From assembly GCA_023423405.1 (NCBI GenBank), contig JAFAFR010000037.1, positions 124,001-188,000 of the forward strand: a stretch of DNA of 64,000 bases. The letters run 5' to 3'. This DNA is from Bacteroidota bacterium (GTDB lineage: Bacteria; Bacteroidota; Bacteroidia; Chitinophagales; Chitinophagaceae). Positions 53,563 through 62,958 of the stretch are shown here, in pieces. Below the pieces are notes generated by a model, which saw only the letters and a program-made list of their open reading frames with translations, ran no database searches and was not told the DNA's origin. The translations under genes were made by a program, and so were the position numbers. Within the stretch, counting starts at the first letter, position 1. Each line of letters opens with the position of its first letter.

Positions 53563-54579
53563 TTCGGCTGTTTTCAGCTTGCGGGGAATGCGCAGGTCGG
53601 CCTGCATTTCCTTACCCTCGCGCTGGAACTTAACCGGCATGGAAATCTTTTTGGCTTCCCGGGCGGCTTTGGAAATTTCCACCAGTTCGCTGACGCTGTT
53701 CACCGGGCTGCCGTCGAGAGACACAATGATATCGCCTTCTTTCAGGCCGGCTTTTTCGGCAACAGATTCGTCATCAATGTCCAGCACCTTTACGCCTTTT
53801 CCATCGTCGGTATCCTGGGCGCGGATGCCGATCTTGGGTTGGTTATTTCCCCAACTGAAATTAAAATCTTCGTACATACGCGGAGCAGGCACGGTAAAAG
53901 CGCGGCTGATGGCACGGCTGCCCAGTACAGCGGTTGCTTTATTCTCTTTGCCATCGCGTTTGTAGGTAACCGTTACTTTGTCCTCAGGTTTGTATTTACC
54001 AACGGTAAGGCTCAGCACTTCAGGATTGGTGATAGCCGTTTCGTCTATCTTAACAATGATATCACCTTTTTTCAGTCCTGCTTTCGCAGCAGCGCTGTTG
54101 TCAGTTACTTCGGTGATCACTACGCCCCCGGTTGATTTTTCGGAGCCTACGCCCAGGAAGGCTTTTTTCAGGTCGGTGTTGACATCGATATTGTATCTTA
54201 AATCGTCGCCGTTCCACGACCAGCCATTACCCCGGAATACCGAGCGGGGGACGCCAACAGAGGAAAGATTGCCGTCAAATACCATCACATTTTTTTTCAG
54301 GATGGCCAGGTCCTTGTCGTTAAATTTCGACAGCGGCTTGCCATTCACGGTAATATTATCGCCTTTCAGTTCGATCACTATCCTGATCTCCTTATCGCCT
54401 TTCTCTCCTTTTTCACCCTTCTCTCCTTTTTCGCCTTTCCGTTTGATGATGATCTGGTCGTATTCACCCAACTGGTCTTTGTCTTTGGTTACGGTATAGG
54501 TTTTCTTCTGGGCAAACAGGGTTCCTGCAACCATCAGCAGAATGGCCAGGGAACTCCAACGTAATAGGTTCTTTTTCAT
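53557..54579 (-). CDS. Secreted double-PDZ protein with a collagen-like stretch
   Basis: 340 aa with a signal peptide (SLAILLMVAGTLFAQ). After it, residues 49-64 are four GEK/GDK triplets, a collagen-like Gly-X-Y run. Two PDZ domains follow: about 140-205 (AAAKAGLKKGDIIVKID) and about 250-320 (SVAEKAGLKEGDIIVSLDG). No protease triad is present, so it is a non-catalytic PDZ protein, possibly a periplasmic adaptor that recognises protein C-termini. Confidence 0.88.
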   Translation of the reverse strand: MKKNLLRWSSLAILLMVAGTLFAQKKTYTVTKDKDQLGEYDQIIIKRKGEKGEKGEKGEKGDKEIRIVIELKGDNITVNGKPLSKFNDKDLAILKKNVMVFDGNLSSVGVPRSVFRGNGWSWNGDDLRYNIDVNTDLKKAFLGVGSEKSTGGVVITEVTDNSAAAKAGLKKGDIIVKIDETAITNPEVLSLTVGKYKPEDKVTVTYKRDGKENKATAVLGSRAISRAFTVPAPRMYEDFNFSWGNNQPKIGIRAQDTDDGKGVKVLDIDDESVAEKAGLKEGDIIVSLDGSPVNSVSELVEISKAAREAKKISMPVKFQREGKEMQADLRIPRKLKTAEL

Positions 54580-54664
54580 ACAATAATTTATTTACGGCTG
54601 TTTTCGTAGATCAAATATAATGGCTTATTCCGATCTACGAAATATTTCGCAAATATTTTGCATT

Positions 54665-57295
54665 TTATACAGAAACCCGCTCCCGTACTGCTTTGATGAC
54701 CTCGACAAGTTTGGACACATCCTGGCCACCAGCGGTAGCCAGGTTTTTTTGCCCGCCCCCGCCGCCTTTGATCAATGGCGCCACGAGTTCTTTGATGAGC
54801 TTGCCGGCATCGAGACCTCTTGCAGCTACCACCGCATCGGAGAGGGCGATGGCCACAGCAGGCTTTCCGGCAATATCGGCAGCCAGTACGGCCACCAGGT
54901 TTTCTTTCTGCTGGCGAAGGTCGAAGCTGAGTTTTTTAAGGGCATCGGGCTGGGAAACTTCCACGATGGCGCCAATAAAATCAAGACCGTTGAGCGACTC
55001 GGCTTTTGCGAGCAGTTCGTTCCGAAGGTCGCCAAGGGCACGGGCTTCGAAGCTTTCCAGTTGTTTGCGGAGTTGTTGGTTTTCTGCAAGTGCTGCTTCG
55101 ACGGCCTTTACAGCATCGGCTGGTTGGCGAAGGGCTTCTTTCACCTGCCTGAACTGATTCAGTTGCTGGTTCAGGTATTCTTCGGCGGCCGCGCCACTCA
55201 CAGCTTCGATGCGGCGTACACCAGCAGCCACGGCGGTTTCCTGTTTGATGCGGAAATAGCCCAGCTCACCGGTAAAGTCCACGTGCGTACCGCCACAAAG
55301 TTCAATGCTGTAGTTGCGGTCCATGACGACTACCCGCACCAGGTCGCTGTATTTTTCGCCAAAAAGCGCCATGGCGCCCATGGCGATGGCTGCTTCACGC
55401 GGCATTTCCAGCGTTTCCACGGGAATATTTTCCCTGATTTTTGCATTGACAAGGGCTTCTATTTTCGCCAACTCTTCGTCGCTGGTTTTGGCAAAATGCG
55501 AGAAGTCGAAGCGCAGGTGCTCGCCATTCACCAGCGATCCTTTCTGGGCCACGTGTGTGCCCAATACCTGGCGCAGCGCGGCATGCAGCAGGTGGGTAGC
55601 CGAGTGGTGCGCTTCGGTGCGGTTCCTTTCGGTACGGTCCACTTTGGCCAGCGCCGGCGCTGTTATGTTTACCGGCAGTTTATCCACCTGGTGAATGATG
55701 AGGTCGTTCTCCTTGCGTGTATCCAGCACGCGGATCTCTTCACCTTCAAAATTGAGCGTGCCCTGGTCGCCCACCTGGCCACCACTTTCCGCATAAAAAG
55801 GCGTGGGCGCCAGCACAAGCTGGTACAATTCTTTTCCCTTTGCTTTTACCTTTCTGTATTTCACCACGCGGGTTTGTACTTCCAGCGTATCGTAACCCAC
55901 AAATTCCATGAGACGGTTGTCGTTCAGCACCACCCAGTCTTCCGTATCCACGGCGGTGGCCTGCCGGCTCCTGTCCTTCTGCAACTGCAGCTCTTTGCGG
56001 AAGCCTTCCTCATCCACTTTCACCTGGTTCTCGGAAGCGATCAGCATGCTGAGGTCGATGGGAAAACCAAAAGTGTCGTACAGTTCAAAGGCAGCACTGC
56101 CGCTGACGGTATTACCGGCGCCGCGGGCATCGCGGAGAATATCGTCCATTTTCTTCAGGCCTTTATCGAGGGTGCGCAAAAACGCTTCTTCTTCTTCTTT
56201 CACCACTTTACCCAGGAATTCGAGCTGGTTCTGCAGTTCGGGGAAAACGGCGGCGAATTGCGCAGCCAGTTGCGGCAGGAGCTGGAAGAGCAGCGGCTGC
56301 TTGTAATCAAGATAAGAATAGTAGTAGCGAACGGCGCGGCGCAGGATCCTACGGATCACATAACCCGCATCCTTATTCGAAGGAAGCTGCCCGTCGGCGA
56401 TGGTGAAGGCAATGGCCCTGATATGGTCGGCAATGACGCGGAAAGCAATGTCCTGCTTGCTGTCGCCGTAACCGTATTTTTTGCCGCTGATGGTTTCAGT
56501 GCGTGCAATGGTGCCGCTGAACACGTCGGTATCGTAGTTGGATTGCCTGCCCTGCAGCACGCGTACCAGCCTTTCGAAACCCATACCCGTATCCACATGC
56601 TGCGCGGGCAGCGGTACCAGCGATCGGTCTTTCAGGCGGTTGAACTGCATGAACACATTGTTCCATATTTCGATCACCTGCGGGTGGTCCTTGTTCACCA
56701 GCGTTTTTCCATCCACGGCGGCTCTTTCGCTGTCGGGGCGGGAATCTATGTGAATTTCCGTGCAGGGGCCGCAGGGACCGGTATCGCCCATCTCCCAGAA
56801 ATTGTCTTTTTTATTGCCGGTAAGGATGCGGTCTTCCGCGATCCATTTTTTCCATTCGGCATAAGCTTCTTCGTCGCGGGGCAGGTTTTCTGCCGCATCG
56901 CCTTCAAAAACGGTCACGTACAACCGATCCTTGTCAATGCCGTATACGCCGGTGAGCAGTTCCCAGCTCCAGGCGATGGCTTCGGCCTTGAAATAGTCGC
57001 CGAAACTCCAGTTGCCCAGCATCTCGAACATGGTGTGGTGATACGTGTCCACCCCTACCTCTTCCAGGTCGTTGTGCTTGCCGCTTACCCGCAGGCATTT
57101 TTGGGTATCTGCCGCCCTTTTGTAGGGAGCAGGGCGGTTGCCGAGAAAATAATCCTTGAACTGGTTCATGCCGGCGTTGGTGAAGAGCAGCGTGGGATCA
57201 TTTTTTACAACAATGGGAGCTGAGGGAACTATGGTATGTCCTTTGGATGCGAAAAAATCGAGAAACTGTTGTCGTATTTCGGCACTCGTGCGCAT
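54665..57295 (-). CDS. alaS: Alanyl-tRNA synthetase
   Basis: 876 aa. Catalytic core with LLFTNAGMNQFKDYF near the start, the editing domain with HHSATHLLH and CGGTHVDFTG (zinc/editing ligands), and the C-terminal DHHA1 part with GGGGGQKNLATAGG. A start at 57367 is open, but the TAGCTTTG box at 57372-57365 overlaps it, and MRTSAEIRQQF at 57295 is the family's true N-terminus. Divergent from the M23 peptidase gene. Confidence 0.96.
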   Translation of the reverse strand: MRTSAEIRQQFLDFFASKGHTIVPSAPIVVKNDPTLLFTNAGMNQFKDYFLGNRPAPYKRAADTQKCLRVSGKHNDLEEVGVDTYHHTMFEMLGNWSFGDYFKAEAIAWSWELLTGVYGIDKDRLYVTVFEGDAAENLPRDEEAYAEWKKWIAEDRILTGNKKDNFWEMGDTGPCGPCTEIHIDSRPDSERAAVDGKTLVNKDHPQVIEIWNNVFMQFNRLKDRSLVPLPAQHVDTGMGFERLVRVLQGRQSNYDTDVFSGTIARTETISGKKYGYGDSKQDIAFRVIADHIRAIAFTIADGQLPSNKDAGYVIRRILRRAVRYYYSYLDYKQPLLFQLLPQLAAQFAAVFPELQNQLEFLGKVVKEEEEAFLRTLDKGLKKMDDILRDARGAGNTVSGSAAFELYDTFGFPIDLSMLIASENQVKVDEEGFRKELQLQKDRSRQATAVDTEDWVVLNDNRLMEFVGYDTLEVQTRVVKYRKVKAKGKELYQLVLAPTPFYAESGGQVGDQGTLNFEGEEIRVLDTRKENDLIIHQVDKLPVNITAPALAKVDRTERNRTEAHHSATHLLHAALRQVLGTHVAQKGSLVNGEHLRFDFSHFAKTSDEELAKIEALVNAKIRENIPVETLEMPREAAIAMGAMALFGEKYSDLVRVVVMDRNYSIELCGGTHVDFTGELGYFRIKQETAVAAGVRRIEAVSGAAAEEYLNQQLNQFRQVKEALRQPADAVKAVEAALAENQQLRKQLESFEARALGDLRNELLAKAESLNGLDFIGAIVEVSQPDALKKLSFDLRQQKENLVAVLAADIAGKPAVAIALSDAVVAARGLDAGKLIKELVAPLIKGGGGGQKNLATAGGQDVSKLVEVIKAVRERVSV

Positions 57296-57336
57296 AAATT
57301 CGGAATGATTCTTGGTTATTGTGTTTCTTCCCCCGC

Positions 57337-57344
57337 TATATTTG
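57337..57344 (+). promoter_or_regulatory. -7 promoter box of the M23 peptidase gene
   Basis: TATATTTG matches TAnnTTTG exactly; TTG at 57312-57314 is 22 nt upstream. The leader would be about 45 nt. Confidence 0.45.
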
Positions 57345-57364
57345 TAGGCGCCGGTGAAGGCTTG

Positions 57365-57372
57365 CAAAGCTA
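57365..57372 (-). promoter_or_regulatory. -7 promoter box of alaS
   Basis: TAGCTTTG on the minus strand is an exact match, giving a leader of about 60 nt before the ATG at 57295. Confidence 0.45.
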
Positions 57373-57397
57373 AGGAAATGAGGCCTAGCTGCTATAT

Positions 57398-58369
57398 ATG
57401 AAAAAAATCAAATACTTCTATAACCCCAATACCCTCCGGTACGAAAAACTGGAAACACCGCTGCGCGTGAAACTGCTGCGGGCCCTGGGGTTTATAGCTG
57501 CCTGTTTGGTTACGGCCCTGATCATTGTCTCCATCGCTTTTCAATACCTTGATTCACCCAAGGAAAAGATCCTCAAACAGCAATACGAAAAAGCCACTGA
57601 GAATTATGAATTGCTGAGCGGCCGGGTGCGGAAACTGCAAATGCAGATGGTGGAACTGGAAAAGCGCGACAACGAAGTGTACCGTTCCATTTTTGAAGCC
57701 AGTCCCATTCCCGACAGTGCGCGGGTAAAGGAAATGGAAAAGCTGAAAGAGATCCAGTTGGTGCAAACCATGGACGCCGGCGACCTGTATTCGGATATTG
57801 TAGGCACCCTGAACAACCTCATCAAACGGGTGGCTTACCAGAACAAATCCTATGATGATATCGAAGGCTTTATCAAGGACAAGGAAGTGCTGCTTGCCTG
57901 CACCCCGGCCATCCAGCCGGTGAGCAACAGCGACCTGCGGCGGATCGCTTCGGGTTTCGGCTACCGGATCGACCCGGTGTACAAAACCGTGAAACTGCAT
58001 GCTGGACTGGATTTCGCGGCGCCACAGGGTACGCCCATCTATGCTACGGCCAACGGCGTGGTGAAGCTGGCCGGTAATACCGGCAATGGTTATGGCAACC
58101 ACGTGGTGATCAACCACGGTTATGGATACGAGAGCCTTTACGGTCATATGTTTAAGGTGAAGGCTTCCCCCGGGCAGCGGGTAAAAAGAGGAGAGATCAT
58201 TGGCTATGTGGGCAGCACGGGAAAGTCCACCGGGCCACACCTGCACTATGAAGTCCATAAAAACGGCAAGCGGATCGATCCTGCCTATTTCTTCTTCAAC
58301 GACCTCACGCCCGAACAGTACGATCGCCTGTTAAAGATGGCCGCTGCCAGCAACCAGAGCTTCGATTAA
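57398..58369 (+). CDS. M23-family metallopeptidase (LytM type), membrane-anchored
   Basis: Probable peptidoglycan endopeptidase or divisome/cell-wall regulator. 323 aa: a short cytoplasmic part, one membrane segment at about 29-48, a coiled coil about 55-110 (KILKQQYEKATENYELLSG), and the M23 domain about 190-300 with HAGLDFAAP (His ligand, Asp ligand) and GPHLHYEVH (HxH). All zinc ligands are present, so it should be active. The next gene on the strand, the MerR regulator, follows in 70 nt. Confidence 0.92.
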   Translation: MKKIKYFYNPNTLRYEKLETPLRVKLLRALGFIAACLVTALIIVSIAFQYLDSPKEKILKQQYEKATENYELLSGRVRKLQMQMVELEKRDNEVYRSIFEASPIPDSARVKEMEKLKEIQLVQTMDAGDLYSDIVGTLNNLIKRVAYQNKSYDDIEGFIKDKEVLLACTPAIQPVSNSDLRRIASGFGYRIDPVYKTVKLHAGLDFAAPQGTPIYATANGVVKLAGNTGNGYGNHVVINHGYGYESLYGHMFKVKASPGQRVKRGEIIGYVGSTGKSTGPHLHYEVHKNGKRIDPAYFFFNDLTPEQYDRLLKMAAASNQSFD

Positions 58370-58441
58370 ACTGAATTCCCCAATTTGCCCCCAATCCCAT
58401 TTCGGCCGGATTATTGTGACGATCCTGCTGTAAATTGTATT

Positions 58442-59158
58442 GTGAAAAAACCTTACCAGCAGATCAGTCTCGATTTTGGATGGGAAGAATCCGTGGTCGA
58501 AGAGCCGGTTACCGAGCCGGCGCCGGAAACAGCGCCGGCCTCAGTCAGCCTGGCGGCACCGGTAGCTGGACCGGTTTCAGCGCCGGCGGCTGAGCCCGTT
58601 TCACCGCCCGCAGTCGAAGTCGCCGGACCTGCAGCCGATACTCCTTCACCCCGGCCACCCGCCCCGGTAAGGACCCTGGTAAGCGACGAGAATACCGTCA
58701 TCACCCTGCGTAAAAAGCCCGGAAGAAAAGAAAAAGAAAAGGTCTGGAAATCGGCAGCTTCGGGTAAGCGGGGCCGTAAGTCGCTCAAAGACATCGCCGC
58801 GGAAGCCGACCTCATCGAGATCCCCGCCGACGAGATCCTTTTTTCCAAACAGTACTACAGCATCGGCGACGTGGGTAACATGTTCCGGATGAACCCTTCC
58901 CTGCTGCGCACCTGGAGCAATGAGTTTGAGCAGTTCCTGCAGCCGCGCAAGAACCGGAAGGGCGACCGCTTTTTCCGTCCCGAAGACGTGAAAACCCTGC
59001 ACCTGATCTACCACCTGATCCGGGTAAGAAAGTTTACCCTGGAGGGCGCAAGGGAGCACCTGAAAATGCAACAGAAAAAGATCCAGAAACAATTTGCCAT
59101 CATCCAGGCGCTGCAGCAGTTCAAAACATTCCTGCTGGAGCTGAAGCAAAACCTCTGA
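58442..59158 (+). CDS. MerR-family regulator with a long Pro/Ala-rich N-terminal linker
   Basis: 238 aa from GTG 58442; an upstream TTG at 58385 gives residues that look untranslated. Residues about 18-75 are a low-complexity run of Pro, Ala, Glu and Val. The MerR winged HTH is at about 140-205 (YSIGDVGNMFRMNPSLLRTW, FRPEDVKTLHLIYHLI), followed by a dimerising coiled coil (EGAREHLKMQQKKIQKQ). This fits Bacteroidota MerR proteins placed next to M23 peptidases; the effector is unknown. Confidence 0.85.
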   Translation: MKKPYQQISLDFGWEESVVEEPVTEPAPETAPASVSLAAPVAGPVSAPAAEPVSPPAVEVAGPAADTPSPRPPAPVRTLVSDENTVITLRKKPGRKEKEKVWKSAASGKRGRKSLKDIAAEADLIEIPADEILFSKQYYSIGDVGNMFRMNPSLLRTWSNEFEQFLQPRKNRKGDRFFRPEDVKTLHLIYHLIRVRKFTLEGAREHLKMQQKKIQKQFAIIQALQQFKTFLLELKQNL

Positions 59159-59165
59159 GTCGTCA

Positions 59166-60263
59166 TCAGGACGGGTTCCTTCCCTGGGTGATGGTTACCT
59201 CCTGTGTTTCGCCCGCCAGCTCCACCTGGTTGGCTTCCAGCAGGCGCAGGATTTCGAGGTTCACCGTTTGCCTGAGTTGGTTGAATTCAGCCACCGGGAT
59301 GGTTGCCGTATAATATTCCACCTGGACGATAAAGGCATTGGCCGTGATATCGCTGAGGAAAGCCGCATAACTGGTGATGGCCGTATGGCTCAGGATGGTT
59401 TTGATGCCTGCAATAGCATGGTCCAGCTTCACCGCGGAGGTCTGCAGGGAAATTTCCAGCCTGAGATCGGCCCGCCGCAACGTGCGCAGGCTGAGGTTGT
59501 CCATGACGCTGTCCACCATCTGTTTGTTCGGTACCGTCACAAAGGTTTTCTGGTCGGTACGGATGCGGGTGCTGCGCAGGCCTATCTTCTCCACCGTTCC
59601 CGTGATCGCCTGTACCTTCACCAGGTCGCCCACATGAAAAGGCTTGTCAAAGAAAATGATGAAACTGGCGATCAGGTTTTCGAGGCTTTCCCGGGCTGCC
59701 AGCGCAAGCGCACCGGCAACGATGCTGAGTCCCGCCAGGTAGGTGGTAATGTCCTTGTTAAAAGAGAACCGGATCACCAGCAACACACCCACGATCACCA
59801 GGATGGCCTTGAAAAAATCCTTGAAGAAAACCACCATCTGGTTATCGGCAGTATTGGGGGTAAGACTGGCCCGTTGTTCCATGAGCATCGCAATAAAATC
59901 AATGATGCGGCGCAACAGCCGGATGAAGATGACCACAAAAACGCCCCTGGCAGTACTGTCCACGATCTGCCGGAAACTCACATGGTAGACATCGAAATCC
60001 AGGATGGACGGGAAATTGAGCTTATCCAGTGCCACCAGGGTAACGGTGACCATGAGGAAGAGCTGCATGGGCTGTAACAGCAGTTCCACGAAAGCCTTCT
60101 GGTCGATCTTCCAGGAATTGTGCTTAATGAGCCGGAACAGCAGCCTCGATACAATGCGCGACAGGTATTTTTTAAACCCGAACGCAAAGCCGATGATGGC
60201 GATGCAGATCAGCCAGCTCCTTACAGGATTGTCGAGAATGATATAAGAAAGCAGTTCATTCAT
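59166..60263 (-). CDS. Small-conductance mechanosensitive channel (MscS family)
   Basis: Opens under membrane tension to release solutes. 365 aa: four or five membrane segments (about 13-30, 62-85, 108-130, 150-170), then the pore helix and upper beta-domain with GLSIVAGALALAARESLENL (Gly/Ala-rich pore) and FHVGDLVKVQAITGTVEKIGLRST in spirit. VPNKQMVDSVMDN is the family's beta-domain marker. It overlaps the upstream hypothetical gene by 8 nt. Confidence 0.92.
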   Translation of the reverse strand: MNELLSYIILDNPVRSWLICIAIIGFAFGFKKYLSRIVSRLLFRLIKHNSWKIDQKAFVELLLQPMQLFLMVTVTLVALDKLNFPSILDFDVYHVSFRQIVDSTARGVFVVIFIRLLRRIIDFIAMLMEQRASLTPNTADNQMVVFFKDFFKAILVIVGVLLVIRFSFNKDITTYLAGLSIVAGALALAARESLENLIASFIIFFDKPFHVGDLVKVQAITGTVEKIGLRSTRIRTDQKTFVTVPNKQMVDSVMDNLSLRTLRRADLRLEISLQTSAVKLDHAIAGIKTILSHTAITSYAAFLSDITANAFIVQVEYYTATIPVAEFNQLRQTVNLEILRLLEANQVELAGETQEVTITQGRNPS

Positions 60264-61080
60264 TGTTTTCCTTCCGGTTGATTCCGTAAATAAAAACCTT
60301 TCCGTCTTTGAGGCAGTAGAGCCGGTCGATGGATACCAGCACTTTGGTAACGCCCGTAAGAAGGATGGGAAGGGACTGTTCCTCCAGCTTCAGCGTACCG
60401 GGAACATAACTTTCGAGGGTCTCCCCTTTCCGTCCAATGACGCGGTTGCCCAGTACCTGCACATCAGTCCAGCCCAGCAGCGCTACTTTATTACGAAGAT
60501 TGCCAAAATAATCGAGTACGAACAGGCCTTTCTGCGGATCGTACAAATACACCAGCCGGTCGGCATCGGCAATATGCGCCGGCGCCGGCGGCTCGTCGAA
60601 TACCACCCTGAAATCAACGGTTTCATTGGTAACGGTACCATTATCGTCGAGCCGCTTGAGACGGCCATCGAGTTCATCGTACACCCAGATGCCATTGTCG
60701 AACGACTGCGCCACCGCCCTGGCCTGCAGGATCTGCTGCTTACGCATATCAATGGTGTTCCGGTTGTTCAGCATCCGGTCCAGCACCACAATGGTGCCGA
60801 AGTCGCGGTAAAACAGGATCACCTTCAGCGGGTTGGAAACATCTATGGAATACAGCCTTCCGTATTTCCGCACATCGTTGAAAACCGATACCGAATCGCC
60901 ATTGGCGTTTAGTTTTTTCAGCTCACCGCCGCGGCCTAACAAGTACATGTAACCGAGATTGTCCACGGCAAAATCGGCCAGGTCGCGCCCGCGGGTTCCC
61001 AGCAGCGGAAAGCTGTCTGCCTGCCCCCATGCCGTTATGCAGAACAGCAGCAGGATGGCGGTTAAACGCAGGCTGTTCAT
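60256..61080 (-). CDS. Secreted hypothetical protein (274 aa), beta-propeller-like
   Basis: Not a named family I can assign. It has a signal peptide (LTAILLLFCITAWGQ). The mature part has repeated strands with conserved aromatics (LYSIDVSNPLKVILFYRDF, DNGIWVYDELDGRLKRLD) that suggest an NHL/PQQ-like propeller. It is between lpxH and mscS in one overlapping operon (4-nt overlap with lpxH, 8-nt with mscS), a constant neighbourhood in related genomes as far as I recall. Role unknown. Confidence 0.75.
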   Translation of the reverse strand: MNSLRLTAILLLFCITAWGQADSFPLLGTRGRDLADFAVDNLGYMYLLGRGGELKKLNANGDSVSVFNDVRKYGRLYSIDVSNPLKVILFYRDFGTIVVLDRMLNNRNTIDMRKQQILQARAVAQSFDNGIWVYDELDGRLKRLDDNGTVTNETVDFRVVFDEPPAPAHIADADRLVYLYDPQKGLFVLDYFGNLRNKVALLGWTDVQVLGNRVIGRKGETLESYVPGTLKLEEQSLPILLTGVTKVLVSIDRLYCLKDGKVFIYGINRKENNE

Positions 61081-61835
61081 GGCTGGTAGGTTTTCAGGGT
61101 CATTTCCTGGCCGTCGAAAACGCCATAGGTATCGTAGCGGAGCCAGTCGCCCAGGTTGATGTAGCGGCTGTTTCCCGGGAGCGGAAAATCAATGGGGAGG
61201 TGCCGGTGCCCGAACACAAAATAGTCGTAGTGTTTTTCTTTGAGCACATCCTTGCAATAGGTGATCAGCCATTCGTTCTCTTCACCGAGGAAATGCTCGT
61301 CTGTCTGCCCCGTGGCGGCCCTGCTTTTGCGGCTGAAATAGTTGGCCAGACCAATTCCTATGCGCGGATGCAGCGCGCCGAACAGCCACTGGCAAAGGCG
61401 GTTGCGGAATATTTTCTTGATGAATTTATACCCATGGTCGCCGGGGCCTAATCCATCTCCATGGCCCACCAGGAAGGATTTGCCGTTGAAAGAAAAAGAC
61501 TTTACGTCGTGGTACACCGGTATGTTGAGCTCTTTTTCGAAATAGCCGTCCATCCACATATCGTGGTTGCCTACAAAAAAATGAATGGCAATGCCGCGGT
61601 CGGTGAGCTGTGCCAGTTTGCCGAGTATCCTTACATAACCCTTAGGCACAACCGAATGGTATTCGTACCAGAAATCAAACAAGTCTCCTACAATAAAAAT
61701 GGTGCCTGCGTCCTGCTCTATCGATTCGAGAAAGCGAACGATCTTTTTTTCCCTGACCAGGCTTTGCTGATAATCCGGAGCACCCAGATGAAAATCAGAA
61801 ATGAAGTATATTTTTTTTCCCGGCTCCAGTAACAT
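61077..61835 (-). CDS. lpxH: UDP-2,3-diacylglucosamine diphosphatase (LpxH-like)
   Basis: Calcineurin-type metallophosphatase of lipid A synthesis, cleaving UDP-diacyl-GlcN to lipid X and UMP. 252 aa with all metal-binding signatures: SDFHLGAP, VGDLFDFW, VGNHDMW, VGHGDG and FGHRHLP. LpxH-type rather than a general phosphatase because of length and spacing. It is translated with the downstream hypothetical gene. Confidence 0.88.
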   Translation of the reverse strand: MLLEPGKKIYFISDFHLGAPDYQQSLVREKKIVRFLESIEQDAGTIFIVGDLFDFWYEYHSVVPKGYVRILGKLAQLTDRGIAIHFFVGNHDMWMDGYFEKELNIPVYHDVKSFSFNGKSFLVGHGDGLGPGDHGYKFIKKIFRNRLCQWLFGALHPRIGIGLANYFSRKSRAATGQTDEHFLGEENEWLITYCKDVLKEKHYDYFVFGHRHLPIDFPLPGNSRYINLGDWLRYDTYGVFDGQEMTLKTYQP

Positions 61836-61858
61836 GGCTGCAAATATAATAAGATCGG

Positions 61859-62290
61859 TCAGTTCCCTTTTTTATCGGATCGGTATTGCAGCACGTCACC
61901 GGAAAGGATCCGCTGCCGGCCGGTGGTTTCGCCATTGTACCAGTATATCCAGGCTTCGGTGGTTTCGCCGGTGCCTGTGAGCCTGCAGCTTACCCGGTCG
62001 CGGCGGTAAAGCGCTTCTTCACCCGATTCGGGTTGCAGGCCTTCGTAGTCATCGAGCTGGGCCATGGCCCAGTCCATTTCATCGATCTCGCGGATGCGGT
62101 AGAGTTCGCCTATGATCAACTGCCCGCTGTTTTCGGGAACGGCGGCCGGGTATTCTCCCATATCATAGAGCCCGCCTTCCACAGTTGCCTCTCCCACCAT
62201 TACAAAGTAACGCCGGATATAATCGTAGGCAGCATGGTTGAATCCTTTGCGCAGTGATCCATAAACGAAGAGTTGGTATTCGGGCAGCAT
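61859..62290 (-). CDS. Gamma-glutamylcyclotransferase-like (AIG2/GGCT) protein
   Basis: 143 aa, cytosolic. The family's YGSLRKG loop is at 10-16 and the catalytic acid Glu83 is in LDDYEG. Such enzymes release 5-oxoproline from gamma-glutamyl compounds. The start is the first ATG after LutC; 19 nt separate the two genes. Confidence 0.85.
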   Translation of the reverse strand: MLPEYQLFVYGSLRKGFNHAAYDYIRRYFVMVGEATVEGGLYDMGEYPAAVPENSGQLIIGELYRIREIDEMDWAMAQLDDYEGLQPESGEEALYRRDRVSCRLTGTGETTEAWIYWYNGETTGRQRILSGDVLQYRSDKKGN

Positions 62291-62309
62291 AGGCAGTAAT
62301 TGAAAGGGG

Positions 62310-62957
62310 TCAGCGGTTTACCAAAAATACATATACTTCTTTGGGACCGTGCACGCCCACCACCAGTGTTTTTTCAATATCGGCAGTACGGCTGGGGCCG
62401 GAAGCAAAGCTCACCAGGGAAGGCAGGTTGTTGCCGTATTTTTCGCGCAGCAGTTTCAGGCCGTCGCGCACATCGTACACCAGTTGGCTGGTATCGGCGA
62501 TGCAGATGTGCACGGGCGCATACACGCTGGGTGTGCGACCGCTTTCCCCCGCGGAACTCAGCACCAGGGTACCGGTTCGCGCCACCAGGCATTCGCAGGT
62601 GGTGACGGCAACATCACACTGGCTCAGTTCTGCCGTGCCGGCTCCGATCACGATGCCTTTCACCCCCGCCTGCACCAGGGATTCTTTCAGCGCCGCCTCC
62701 CGGCAGAACACCTTCGACCATTCCATCTGGCGGCATAGTCCGCTGAGCTGTTCCATCATTTCCGCCTCATCGAGACAAAAAACAAATTTGCCCTGCAGCC
62801 GGGTGAAGGCCTCGGCGAACACCAGCGACAGATCATCTGCCGCAGGATGAAAAACCGACTGGTTCCCCTCCCCCGTTGCAAAAGGAAGAGGCGTTGATTC
62901 ACTCAACGCCTTCCGGATCCTTTTCAGGATATTTTCTTTTGAAACAGAAAAATTCAT
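62310..62957 (-). CDS. LUD-domain protein, LutC/YkgG-like
   Basis: 215 aa. The C-terminal signature SGPSRTADIEKTLVVG is diagnostic of the LUD (lactate-utilisation) family, and VTTCECLVARTGTLVL precedes it. In other bacteria LutC acts with LutA and LutB in L-lactate oxidation; those genes are absent here. It begins one base after ftsH ends, so it is expressed with that protease. Confidence 0.9.
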   Translation of the reverse strand: MNFSVSKENILKRIRKALSESTPLPFATGEGNQSVFHPAADDLSLVFAEAFTRLQGKFVFCLDEAEMMEQLSGLCRQMEWSKVFCREAALKESLVQAGVKGIVIGAGTAELSQCDVAVTTCECLVARTGTLVLSSAGESGRTPSVYAPVHICIADTSQLVYDVRDGLKLLREKYGNNLPSLVSFASGPSRTADIEKTLVVGVHGPKEVYVFLVNR

Positions 62958-62958
62958 A

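Noticed and set aside
54620..57223. Very long open frame (about 867 codons) antisense to alaS
   Set aside because: It mirrors the GC-rich codons of alaS, has no domain, is rich in His, Phe and Gln, and has no start signal or promoter of its own.
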